Of a DNA stretch of 64,000 nt, positions 1 through 11,325 are shown in pieces; the first letter of the stretch is position 1; every line of letters begins with the position of its first letter. This DNA comes from Cyrtodaria siliqua. Taxonomy: Eukaryota; Mollusca; Bivalvia; Adapedonta; Hiatellidae. The notes under the pieces are model-generated. The model made no database searches and was not told the origin of the DNA. It saw nothing but the letters and a program-made list of their open reading frames with translations. The stretch is from NCBI GenBank assembly GCA_037043455.1, contig JAWPHD010010338.1:1-64000 (forward strand), in the 5' to 3' direction. The translations under genes and the position numbers were made by a program.

Positions 1-139
1 ATCTATCCATTCAAGAACAACCTTCAAATGATCATATCTTCTTTATTATCCAATTTTGATAATTCTTTCACCTTTTTCCAAGTTTTACAGGACTCCTAAT
101 AATAAAGATTGTTTGACTGTGGGGCTACATTCTCTTTAA
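1..139. mobile_element. Right end of a MITE (same family as 52791-53525)
   Basis: Bases 16-62 match 53455-53502 (AACAACCTTCAAATGATCA, then TTGATAATTCTTT). Bases 105-139 are the complement of the left end of the 52791 copy and finish at TACATTCTCTTTAA. The rest of the element is outside the window. Confidence 0.7.
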
Positions 140-660
140 CCACATATGTTTTGTGATTCCCGAGAACATGTTAATGTCAACCATTGTAAACTGTAAGGAT
201 ACAGATTATTGAATACAGTTATTTTAAACGTAAGGCATGTGGTTTGTATCCAACTATATATTGCCAATATTGCCAATAATTAGCAGGTTTCCTAAAAAAA
301 TTGCCTCCCCTGATACCCTGATAGAATCCCCTCCCCACCCATTCCTCTCCTCACATCAACCACCGCCAACCTTTTAAAAGAACAAATAAGAATAATCTTA
401 ATAATATTCATTTTTAAAAAAATCTTCAAAATTCAATAAATTTTCGATCTTTTGTAAAATCAGGTAGTGGAAATACATTAGCTCTAGTCATGCATTGACT
501 CATACACTACACATTTTCTTTTTAGTTCTTTTTCTTGACACATTGAAGTAGGGTTTAAATGAAATTGAATATTGTGAAAATATGTACTGCCCCTGGTGTA
601 TTGCATGTGTATTGTATGTTGTGTGCATGAGATTATTGTTGTGTATTGTATATTGCGCAG

Positions 661-707
661 GCTGTCACTAAGAAGACAAGAAAATCATCAAGCTCTCCAT
701 TACTCAG
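661..707 (+). CDS. Candidate exon of an unidentified plus-strand gene
   Basis: A 47-nt block lies between an AG acceptor (TATTGCGCAG) and a near-consensus donor (CTCAG|GTAAGG). In one frame it reads AVTKKTRKSSSSPLLR; a second frame is also open. If spliced to the acceptor at 2776 the first frame ends at once (R-D-stop, TGA 2781-2783), as a basic C-terminal tail would. The function is not recognised, and nothing in the window confirms transcription. Confidence 0.35.
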
Positions 708-2442
708 GTAAGGCTCATGCATAACCCAGATAATGGCTGCAATAGAGGTAATGCTCATGGACATTTTTGTTTCCCTCTTTGTGTCACGTGCAATGCATGG
801 CAGACACTCTGGGACAACTCAAATTGTCTGTCATCTGTCACACTTAACCTGCAACCTAATCTTGGTCATAAAAGGTATTTGCCCAATGTCCATAAAGCTT
901 CACACACACCTTCATCTTACCCCAAGGAGTGTTGTTACACATGTCCAATAACTGACTTTCATTTCGGCAGAGTTATGCCCCTTTTCATTAACTTAAACCT
1001 GCAACTAACCAAGCTCATAACTGGTCAAAACTTAAAATGAGCAGATGACAGGCGACACAAAAGTTACGTGGAAAACCTTTCTAATTAAATCCTCTGGCAC
1101 AGACCGGTTGTCAGGGAACGAGATGGGATGTATAAACCAATACAATCGGATGCATCCGTTTCAAGTTGAAGCAGATATATTAACGGATCAATAGTAGATT
1201 GATAATTAAGGTTAAGTGCTATTGTTTCGGTCAAAACTTTAGCTAATCACAATAATATGCTTGTAAGTAATCATTTTGAAGTAGATGTTAGTTTCAGTCA
1301 GAACAAAATTGCTATACGACTCTTGGTATGTGTGATCTGAATGCAGTTTTCTTTAAATGCTCAGCAGTCAAACTGTATTACACCTCTTTTATGTGGCTTG
1401 CATTACTGTTAAATTGTTGCCAGTGAGATGTGTCAGCTTTTAGAATAATGCTGTGTAGTTAAGAGATGTTGAGACAAGTGTAGCACGATATCGCTAAGCC
1501 TTGCTGGGATAAACCTATTGAGGAATAGCAGTGATTTGTGTCCACTGATAACTCTCCCCAAACAATGAGGTCTGACCATTTGGTTCACCTCTGTTATTAT
1601 TGTTGTTTTGCTTTATCAGTATGCATATTAATACCCAATTATAAACCATTGCAAACTGTTTCTATTAAAATTTGTTTAAAAGTATTTATGAAGAAAAATA
1701 CCCTTTCAAGTCATTGTTCAAAGTTATATTGTTTGGAATGATATTTATATATGCACAGACATATTAATAAACAGATAGGAAACTTCCTATATTAACCAAT
1801 GAAGTAACCAAAATATCACGTGGCACCATAACCTTTCCTTCTATCTTCTCTCTCAATTATACACCGATTTTGATGAGAATACATCCAAAAGATTAACAGT
1901 GAATAGCAAAATGGGATTATAATAAATTATTTTATTTTCAAAATAAGAAATTGTTTAAAGTTTAAAATGTCATCATTTTTCGCTTTTCTCTTAAAAATCA
2001 ATGTTTTGACATAGTCAAAGTTTCCATCAAACACCTTTTTTGCTCTCAGTGTAAGAGCAAACAAAATACTATCATTGGAAAGAAAATTAAATTTGTGATG
2101 GTATTTGGCTTGAATGAAACTTGTATCTATAAAACTCTGCATGATATGTGTGTTTAAAGTTGGGAAATATTTTGTGAAATTTTCGAACTGTGCCACTTGA
2201 AATTTACACAATTTTCATAGTGTCCAATCTATTTGTTATTAGGTCTGTGATATATGCAAGAAATACTGTTGAAATACACACCATCTACATGTTATTGCAA
2301 TGCAATGATAAACACAAAGGAGATCAAATATCATGGCCAGGTTAACAACAGCAGAGAGTGCTAATAAGTCTAGAAGGGAGGTAATTTACAGGTCACTGCT
2401 ATCTCCTATTGCTCCTTCCCCACCAAGTCATTATTAATAAGC

Positions 2443-2662
2443 CGTTTATAAAACTAATTTGTAGTGATAATTATATTAACCCTTAACCCATTAAGCATGA
2501 CTACAATTAAGCATCTACAATAGCCTTTGCGTCCATTGTAAACCCAGATCAGCATGCGAGTAATCAGTCATTTTCCCCAAAACACCCTTTGTCACATAAT
2601 GGAATGGTCTTAATTCAAAGAAAGAACAGTCCATTATATATGTAGCGGGTTAAGGGTTAAAA
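2443..2662. mobile_element. MITE with TTAACCCTTAACCC ends
   Basis: The left end is ATTAACCCTTAACCC and the right end GCGGGTTAAGGGTTAAA, inverted. The interior (GTCCATTGTAAACCCAGATC, GGAATGGTCTTAATTCAAAG) recurs in opposite orientation at 29690-29895 and in a truncated copy at 37628-37735. Confidence 0.75.
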
Positions 2663-2776
2663 ACTTTATTTTTTGTGTACAGCTATGTATTGCCTTTTGG
2701 TGCCAACTGATTTTAAAACACCAATATGGATACATTTAATTTAAATTATGGTATAATATTTTGATTTTTCATATAG

Positions 2777-2783
2777 AGATTGA
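2777..2783 (+). CDS. Candidate terminal codons of the plus-strand gene
   Basis: The acceptor TTTTTCATATAG at 2765-2776 is followed by A-GAT-TGA. With exon 661-707 it would complete an arginine codon, add aspartate and stop. Phase agreement and a pyrimidine-rich acceptor are the only support. The transcript could then extend to an AATAAA at 8107-8112. Confidence 0.25.
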
Positions 2784-2874
2784 GGATGGATGAAGTCTGA
2801 GTAAAGCCCTTTATTTTTACCTACTGTATAACAAGGCGCTGACTCAGCGAGACGGGAAGTTCCCTCCCATCAGG

Positions 2875-3815
2875 GAGTAAGTATACAAGGAGGAGACACG
2901 GACCGTTTTTAAGTTGTCGCGCATGTGTTTCACTACTACGTGAAAATGACTACTTCTGGTTGTTGCGCGCCTGTGTGAAAAACAGCAAATTCTTATAAAT
3001 TATTACACTTACAAACTCAAAAAAGGTGCGAAATGTAAACATAAGTATTATTTATGCACATTGTGTCCTCTGATACAGAGCGTGTATTTGCATGTATAAA
3101 AGCACATTTTACCAGACGGCTCCGTGTAACAAAGATGGCACCACTTGGCACCAAATAAAAAATGATGACAGTGTATAGCTATTGCAAACGAGATACGAAG
3201 TACGGGTTATATTAGGCATTAATAATAACAAAAAGTGAATAGTAGACATATTTATCTTTGTCAAGAAGGTAATTTCACGTTGGTGATTATAAGACAAAGC
3301 CTAAAAAGAGGTGATGAAAATGCCTCTTTTGAGATATTGGCTGAAATTTTAAATTTTTCGAATTAAAATAGGTGTATAGCTATTGCAAACGAGATACGAA
3401 GTATGGGTTATATTAGGCATTAATAATAACAAAAAGTGAATAGTAGACATATTTATCTTTGTCAAGAAGGTAAATTCACGTTGGTGATTATAAGACAAAG
3501 CCTCAAAAGAGGTGATAAAAATGCCTCTTTTGAGATATGGGCTGAAATTTTAAAAAATTTCAAACTAAAATATTGCAAGAAAATTTGTCAAGAAGGTAAT
3601 TTGGAGATGTTGATTATAATAGAAAGCCGTAAAAAATAGGCTGTAACAATTGCCTATTTTGAGATGTTGGCTGAAATTTTAACTTTTCAAATATAACGTG
3701 CTTACGATCGATTTACCTGTATCGATAAAACAGTAAATGGCAGCGTTCTAACGCGACAACATAAATCGATAAACTAGAGCGTTTATGAAGCCGTGTCTCC
3801 TCCCTGTATACTTAC
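2875..3815. mobile_element. Inverted-repeat element with TA target site, ~940 bp
   Basis: TA-AGTATACAAGGAGGAGACACGG on the left and CCGTGTCTCCTCCCTGTATACT-TA on the right form inverted repeats of about 23 bp flanked by TA, as in Tc1/mariner-type elements. The interior contains a ~205-bp tandem duplication (3168-3372 and 3373-3578) and no transposase frame, so it is non-autonomous. Confidence 0.7.
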
Positions 3816-4129
3816 ACCCACCTCTCATCAAAAGTGTTTTTGGTGATAATTACTCAACTCAGATCTTACTTTCCTTAATGTTGACCCTGCCCATGGCGTT
3901 TGACGTATTTTCAGGATAAAGTTCAATAATTTTATATCCCAACTGAAACATAATTAGGGATTCAGTTGCTGTTTGATGCAAACAATGTTTATTCAAATTT
4001 GGCCCTGCTTCTGTATTTTCAGCCCACCTTGAAGATAACTGTCTACAGGGAAACAGTCGTATAGATGTAGCTACCTTAGATCATAGAATGAAAGATGGCT
4101 TCTTCTGAAAGCAACACAGTTCCAACACA

Positions 4130-4245
4130 CATTCAAAGAAAGATAACTGATGCTGCCAAGGGAGATAAGTCATGCTGCCAAGGAAGATAATTGATTCAGC
4201 AAAGAAAGATAACTGATGCAGCAAAGGGAGATAATTGATATAATT
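4130..4245. repeat. Short tandem repeat, ~28 bp unit
   Basis: About four imperfect copies of a unit like AAAGATAACTGATGCAGCA, followed by AAGGGAGAT. Not coding. Confidence 0.6.
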
Positions 4246-4811
4246 CTACTGGGTAGCAGTTGAATTCATAGACTTTCAAAGAAATATTTAAAATGTATAT
4301 AACTATAAGAAAAAAAAATCTGTATCTCATAACCTGCATTTAACGGTGGTTAACATATAAAGGAACAGTTAAATGTATACATTTAAACAAGTTGAAGGAT
4401 AATTATTGTCCTATCCTCATCTTAACAGAGAGCAGATGATAATATATATGCATTTATCGATTAGTAACATGCTTTTATGTCAAAATAAGGATGCGGTTTG
4501 TTCATGAATTACATTCCATTGTAAAGTTCACCGAAATATCATTTTCACCTTCCATGTATTGTCCAAATGTGCCATTAATAAAAACAATGTTTTGTTTTAT
4601 TTCCATATAAAAATGTATACTTTATTCAATCATATTCAATGCTTTGTTTTAAATTTGCACTCACATTTTACGAGTAACCAGAACTTTGTGATTGGAAGTC
4701 TGACGGAAAAAGTACATGTTTTACTTCAAATGTATTACATCACTTAAACAGTCCATACAAAGCAGGTCAGTACGAGGGCTCAATACAAGATTGTTTTATC
4801 TTCTTTATATA

Positions 4812-5076
4812 CATTACGTGGTCCGAGTATTAACCTTCGTACTCCATCCAACCCCTTCTCCAAGACGCGAAAACGGGGTTGGCAGGGGTAAGAAATAAAA
4901 CCTTAATTTTGGCTTCAAAAGTTTGCATATTGGTAAAGGTAATTTTAAACAGGTTATCGCATTTGTTCAATAAAAATGTTTTTAAAAGTGTTATATTGTT
5001 ATAAATATCCGTTATAAAATCCAACTAATATAAGCTTTCCCATCGCTTAATGGAATTAAGGCAGGACCACGTAATG
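4812..5076. mobile_element. MITE with CATTACGTGGTCC ends, copy 1
   Basis: CATTACGTGGTCC at the left and GGACCACGTAATG at the right are perfect inverted repeats. The interior (CTCCATCCAACCCCTTCTCC) recurs at 61556-61833. Confidence 0.8.
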
Positions 5077-5502
5077 GATGTATTTACCAGTGTTGCATCG
5101 AACCCTCGTATAGTAAGAAGTACAGGAGCTTTGAGCTTTGACTTATCTCCTCTGAGGTAGTCGTAACACTAATAATTGTGTAACTCTGACAATTGCATGA
5201 TTGTGTTTTTTCTCTTTGAAGTTTGCTGTGCTCTAAATCTTGGTAACCACACACTTTGACATTCTCTAATTGGAATTGGTTTTTGAATTGCCACATTTGT
5301 TATGCATTGGCAATGCTACTAAAATGTTAATTACAAGAGTGTTTTTCTTCTCTGATTAAATGTAGTTTTAGAGCAGTTTTACTCCTCATGCAATATAACA
5401 GTTATAGATAATGTACACTTGATCAGTACCAGTAGATCAAAAAACGTGGCTACACCTTGATGTCTGGTATCAGTCTTTTAACAATCCTTTTTCTGTTATA
5501 TA

Positions 5503-5939
5503 CAGGGTGGCCACCGACTCTGTAAAGCATGGAAAATGGCAAAAAACAAATTCCCTGCAGGGAATTTGAAAATAATGCAAACATCAGGGAAAAGCCATGG
5601 AATGTTATTTCTGCACTACCTTACACAAAACAAAAATTAGGCAGAAAAAAAAAACATCTGTGTGAAAATGATGTTTACATTAATACATCAATTACAAATA
5701 TTTTAGATGGTATTCTTTGCTTAAAATGTTTGAATATGAAATAAAATAGCATTTATAAATGTGAAAAAAATATCTATTTTCATATATGTGCATGGTATCT
5801 GGTGGTGAAGGTACGACTATAAGCTAAGGGCAGGATGGAACAGTATATTTTCTGAACTTAATCAGGGAAACCCACTGCTTGTTCTGGTAAAAACCAGGAA
5901 AACAGAAAAATATATTTTGAAATTTCTGTGGCCACCCTG
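5503..5939. mobile_element. hAT-like MITE, CAGGGTGGCCAC ends
   Basis: CAGGGTGGCCAC at the left and GTGGCCACCCTG at the right are inverted repeats, flanked on both sides by TATATA. CAG-starting ends suggest the hAT superfamily. The 71-codon frame inside is not a transposase. Without the insert, the flanks would read a pyrimidine tract followed by TATATAG. Confidence 0.75.
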
Positions 5940-6131
5940 TATATAGTGACACAGTAACTTCAGAGGGGAAATACACAATAAAACTAGCTCTTGTAGAGCT
6001 CAATGTTGTCATCAGCCTCTTCATCATGTGTGGGCAAGTTATCCTCATTTTACCGAAAAGATATTATTTATGTTTAATGATGTATGTATGTAAATAATAA
6101 TTTTGTTAGTTGTAGGAAGTGAATATTCTCA

Positions 6132-6368
6132 TTAAAGGGACACACGGCAATCTTGAAGTTGTCATCAAGCATTGAAATAAGCATCTGTATTTATCCAGTA
6201 TGTTTTCGACTTTAAACCTGCTTGCAATATTCCTTCTTTTTCTATCTTATTCTAGCAACATCTTAAAATTAATATTAATGATTGAACATATGCAAGTTAT
6301 ATAGAAAAACTAACGGGACGCCATGTTTTTTTTGGAAAAAAAAACAAGATTGCTGTGTGTCCCTTTAA
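6132..6368. mobile_element. MITE family A (TTAAAGGGACACA ends), copy 1
   Basis: TTAAAGGGACACACGGCAAT at the left is mirrored by GATTGCTGTGTGTCCCTTTAA at the right. The interior contains TAGAAAAACTAACGGGAC, shared with the copies at 6811, 9734, 58910 and 59375. Confidence 0.85.
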
Positions 6369-6554
6369 GAACTAGCAATGTTAGCTCTGGATGAAATATT
6401 GGGATTAAAATGATATTTTGAGGCACCAAAACTTAATGCAGAGCAATACATAAAGTTATTAGTTTGTTATTTATATTCCCATGTACAATAGGTTGTAGTA
6501 CTTGCATCAGAAAACATTTAGGGATATGGGGGAATTGACGTTAAGAGTTTGATT

Positions 6555-6752
6555 AGTGGAGTGCGTGGTCAAGTGGTAGAGCTTTAGACTCCAGATCGAA
6601 AGATCGTGGGTTCGATCCTCGCCTTGGCCATGTTATTTATCCTTGAGCAAGACAATAAATCCACACCGCTTAGTACTGGTTCTACCCAGGAAGCCATCGA
6701 GAGTGATTAATATAAGTTGCAAGAAACTTGTTTTACAACGATGTAAAAGAAA
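6555..6752 (+). mobile_element. tRNA-derived SINE
   Basis: The head has Pol III boxes: TGGTCAAGTGGTAGAGC (A box) and GGGTTCGATCC (B box). The body carries TTGAGCAAGACA and AGTACTGGTTCTACCCAGGA, then GAGAGTGATTAATATAAG. The acceptor-stem halves do not pair, so this is not a functional tRNA. The same family is at 28131-28286 on the other strand. Confidence 0.8.
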
Positions 6753-6810
6753 TATGTTTAACTAAACTAAGAGTTTGATTTTATCAGTTCTGTTTTCCCC
6801 TCTTATTCAT

Positions 6811-7097
6811 TTAAAGGGACACACTGCAATCTTGGGAATAGTTATCAAACATGACTATGAGCACCTTGAATCACAAATCTGCTTGCACATTTATTTAAAA
6901 GGTAATCAAATGTGGAGTTTTAAATTTTTCTTCGTACCATAGTTAAAATATATTATTGGTGCAATATAATCAATAATTAGTAATATGCACAAGCAGTTTT
7001 TGTGATCAGTTCAAATCTTTATTACTAAGTTGTGTAGAAAAACTAACAGGACACTGCGAGTTTAAAAAAAATTCAAGATTGCCATGTGTCCCTTTAA
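6811..7097. mobile_element. MITE family A, copy 2
   Basis: TTAAAGGGACACACTGCAAT and GATTGCCATGTGTCCCTTTAA are inverted ends. The interior (TTATTGGTGCAATATAATCA) matches copies 3-5. Confidence 0.85.
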
Positions 7098-9060
7098 CTT
7101 CATATTCAGAAACAGACATTGGAATATAATAGAACAGTAGAACATACTGCAAAAAATACAACAAGAACACAGATAACATTTTATGAACCCTTAAAATGCA
7201 AACCATAATTAGTAAAACTTGTTGTTAAAGACTATATATATACATTGTAGAATTGTATGTAGTTACGGCCACATTCCATTGAAGCTGGCCATTCCATGGT
7301 GCTTATTTTGTACATATTGTTCAGTAAAGAGATGTAAATAGTAGTCATAGGCATGTCTATAGACCAATAATGTATATAGTGTATACATGTATTATATATT
7401 TAAATGGTGACATATACTCATTATGGAGTCCGTGTTCATCTTCCCTTCATTTGTAAGGGGTAGAGGCTGTCATTTTTCTGGTAGAAATGATGTTCAAAAT
7501 GTTGTTTTGTTTCGAAATTGTTTGAGAAAATGTAACAACATTGCCAGTTGGACATGACACTAGGGTAAGACATACCGGTACATTGGTTAAGCTTCAGAAT
7601 TGTTTTTCTCCAATCATGTCAGAGGTTGTAAAAGTCAGCAAATGTTGTGACAAGAATCATTCATCAAAGAAGATCTTAGAATATACTTGTTATAATTCTG
7701 TACAATAGGGCAGATTTCAAATGTTTTCAGAAGTGTAAGTGTTTAATATAAAATAATTTTGAAATGGCATGTATCAGAATAACCATTATCAAACAACAGT
7801 AATTACAAAAAATATTTTTTTCGGATGTGAATCAATTAGTCGTAATTTTTTTTAAAAGTAAACCAATTATATCGGGAAAGATTGTAATATATATGTATTT
7901 ACTTTTGTAATATTTTATATGCAATGTAAGTGTACCGAATTATTCCATTTAACCTGCAAGGGGTATTGTTCGACATATTTTACTGTTGATGTGTATCAAG
8001 CTTCATAACTTATTTATTCAACTCTATTTATAGCCTAGCCGATGTATTACACTTTTGTTTACTGCTGATATTGTTATTCAGTTTTACATGTATAAATGCT
8101 TTTTATAATAAAACTGTTACTGTGAATTTTAAATAGAGGATGCAGAGTTTATTAATGTAGCCTGATGTATTTAAATGATGCAGTCATTTTCCACAGTTTG
8201 ACGCACAACATAACCAGTATCAGCTACTGAGGAACAAATTTTTACGTTTGTTTCCAACACAGTTTTCATATTTGATCTGAGTCGAGGAGAAATGTAATAC
8301 TCTTGTTTTAGCAGACGCTTAGATTGTCCTGTAGGAACAGCTGATGGTAGAAATTGATAAAAGTCTGTGTCATAGTAAAGTTTAGAATCACATCGATGTT
8401 GGTATTATGTTTTAAATGCCAAAATAACGGGATAAAAATTCTTAATAGTACTTTTGTGTTTTACATAATACTACCTTTAGTTTAATCAATAAACATTTAT
8501 AGTTTAATAGTTTATGTGAACCCAACAAGCATTCTCAACATCTCGTTCACGTCTGTTTCCATATTGGTTACGTCATCCTAGCATGTCACACCTTAGATTC
8601 CTGCCAAAACTTTTTGTTTAGCCAATTGCTTCATCTATAGTTTATTTACATGAAAGCAGTGACCAAAGCTTCATCTGTATTATAAATAACAAACATGCAA
8701 CGCAAATTATACGGCCATATTGTTTATATAGCAACAGCTAAGCGACAGTGCACTATTTTCTGTGCCGTTGCCTTCCGGCTAACAAAATGTCAAGATTTTG
8801 AACATACTGATGCGTCAATATACGCACAAGGCGTGAGCTTAAAGAATGACGGGATTGGCCGAGTTTTCACGTTTCCCAAAAAGTACAATGTTGCAATATG
8901 AATTTGGCGAACTTCACTGGATAGGATATAATGTTGGATTGGTTGTGATGATTCTAAACTTTAAATTTACCTGGCTTTACTTCAATAGAATTTCATAAAA
9001 AAATACCCAGCTAAATGTGTTACTACATGTAAATAACCTGTAACATTCACTACCTCAAGT
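7098..9060. other. AT-rich stretch without a supported gene; possible 3' end at 8107
   Basis: No long frame, repeat family or splice-bounded exon that I could support. AATAAA at 8107-8112 follows a T-rich stretch and looks like a plus-strand polyadenylation signal, possibly for the weak gene candidate at 661-2783. Confidence 0.3.
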
Positions 9061-9069
9061 TGCATTCTT

Positions 9070-9370
9070 TTTATGCCCCCGCCACCAAATGGTGAGGGGG
9101 CATATAGCGTTAGCCTTGTCTGTTCGTCTGTTGGAGTATCCGTCCCAAAAGGTTTGTGTGTTTATCTCCTCCCACAGTTTTTAACTGATCGTTTCGAAAC
9201 TTTACAGGATGCTTACCTGTGTTGTCAAGATGTGCATATGGATTCCACGGCAAAATCAACCTTGTAATTACCGGAGTTACGGCCCTTTTTTGTCAAATTT
9301 TACGTTTTCCACTGAAAGTTTTCAGTGGGGGCATCCGTGTCCCATGGACACATTTCTAATCTTTTTGTTT
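9070..9370. repeat. Dispersed repeat with ATGCCCCCGCC / GGGGGCAT ends
   Basis: Starts TTATGCCCCCGCCACC with a GGTGAGGGGGCATA hairpin partner and ends near TGGGGGCATCCGTG. Short overlapping frames are by-products. Confidence 0.5.
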
Positions 9371-9733
9371 GAGAGGCTTTATATAGTTTGGTTGTAGAAC
9401 TTGAAGAGTTGAAAGATCATTAAATAACAGAAACAGTTCCTCGCTAAATTTTGATTTTAGTTTTTTAAGCTTTTAACAAAATGGTATTGTGTATGGAAAT
9501 CTTATAACGATTTTATTTAAGCATTGTGTATTAACGCTTCAGTAAGTTATTTATAAACTCTCGCAAGACTTTTCCTCTATTGTGCATGATAGTATGGAAA
9601 TTTGAAACGTCACCTTTTTCCGTCTATGTTTGCCTAATCCAAAATGTGTGTATTGGTACAAATGTGTTCTAACTGAACTTACTTGAACATAAAATGTCAT
9701 AGAATTTGGTTTTACAGGATATGTTTTCATGTC

Positions 9734-10068
9734 TTAAAGGTACACATGGCAATCTTGAAGTTCTTATCGAAATTCAAAATTAGCATCTCAATTTATTAAT
9801 AACAGTTTAACTTCAAAACAGCTTGATTAAATTACATTTTTAGTTTTCTAACTTCCATCGTTATCCTCCAGAATCCATATTTTCATATAATATTATTGGT
9901 ATAAAATAATCAACAGTTAGTAATATGCAAACACAACTTGCTCTGAACATTTCTAATAATTAATATTAATGATGACACAAATGCAAGTCATGTAGAAAAA
10001 GTAATGGGACACCTGAGTTTTAAACAAATCAACACCTGAATCAAGATTGTTGCTACATGTCCCTTTAA
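9734..10068. mobile_element. MITE family A, copy 3
   Basis: TTAAAGGTACACATGGCAAT at the left and TGCTACATGTCCCTTTAA at the right, with the family interior (ATATTATTGGTATAAAATAA, GTAGAAAAAGTAATGGGAC). Confidence 0.8.
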
Positions 10069-10574
10069 TAAAAAATAAAAATAAAACCTGAATTTTGCAT
10101 TTCTTCTTAATACCTTTATGAATATTAACCTCCGTCTTGCCAATAGAGTGAAACAAGTGTGCGTATTCATGACTGTGTATGCAAAAGTATGAACGCTATA
10201 AACATTGCAAAGTATTATATGTAGAAAATGTAAAGTTCACATTATCAATATTTCGTAAACTAGAAGTGATTGTAAAATTCACAAAATTGTCGAAACACAT
10301 TTACTTCTGTTATTATAACGTTATCCATTCAAAACTTATTGAAAAGTAAAAAAGCATCGAAATATATTTTTATATTGATTCTGTCCATGATGTAGTAAGA
10401 AAAATATTTTTAGTCTTTAATATTGTGATCAAATTTGTTTTATTTAAAAAATGCTGAAGTTAATTCACTCTGCTAAAACCTAATAAACAATGACTGTGAA
10501 CAGAAGTCCCTGTCTTTTATCATTTATATCCAGTGCTGTTCCCTTTATTATGTTGGAGACTCCCTTTCCCTATT

Positions 10575-10790
10575 TTGGGTGGTGTCTGAGGCCGAGTGGT
10601 TAGTCTCTGAAATCACATACGCCCCACTTGCAGCCGAGGAAGCTATCCAGCTGGCTTGCGAAACTTCAGGTGTGCACGAACATGCCCGAAGGGGCACCTG
10701 GGGTAGAACCAGTACTGTTTTCCTCCCGCTATCCGTAAGAATCAATACTTTCTCACTTGACCCATGTATGTAGCTTGGCCGAGTTAACTC
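10575..10790 (+). mobile_element. SINE with Ser/Leu-tRNA-like head
   Basis: GAGGCCGAGTGGTTAGTCTC resembles the A-box side of a class II tRNA. It is followed by GGTAGAACCAGTACTGT and CCGTAAGAATCAATACTTTC, the central block shared with the minus-oriented SINEs at 13340, 23500, 33029 and 56030. Confidence 0.55.
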
Positions 10791-11325
10791 GTTGAATCCG
10801 GGAGATAACTACATTCAATACATTACACAGTGACCTACACATTTGTCTCTCTTGGCCTTGTCCCCTCATGCATTGGTTATGAGAGCGAGTGACGTGAAAG
10901 AATGAATGTATGCTTGGACATATTTCATGTCATTCGATTAAATCAAATTATAATGAATGAATGGTGTTTTACGGCACGTTGACACATAAATAGGTCATAT
11001 TGTGCGCAAAAACTGATGAAAGATGAAGAAATGAAGTAGTAATTAAAAAATAATGTAAATATATAACGATAAAAAATATTTACAAATAAGGGATGATATG
11101 ATAGTAATATAGACTATTATGTAAATCAACAAATGCCCGTCAACGGGTATATAAATAAGTAAATATAAGAACATATTATAATGATTTATATAGTCTGATT
11201 TCTTTCAGGAAATCTAAAACAAGACTAAAATCTATAGTTTCAAATAACTCTTTCATAGTATTAACATTGTAGTAGCTTTGATGCATAGGATCAAAGTACA
11301 CATTCCAACAAGATGTGTTTGACCG

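Noticed and set aside
2836..2876. Exon KALTQRDGKFPPIRE on the plus strand
   Set aside because: The donor is supplied by a transposon end and the upstream acceptor (ATAACAAG) lacks a pyrimidine tract; too weak to call.
5529..5744. 71-codon frame as a transposase remnant
   Set aside because: No DDE or hAT dimerisation motif; it is the interior of a short non-autonomous element.
6560..6632. Functional tRNA gene
   Set aside because: A and B boxes are present but the acceptor stem does not pair. The sequence continues into a SINE body shared with 28131-28286.
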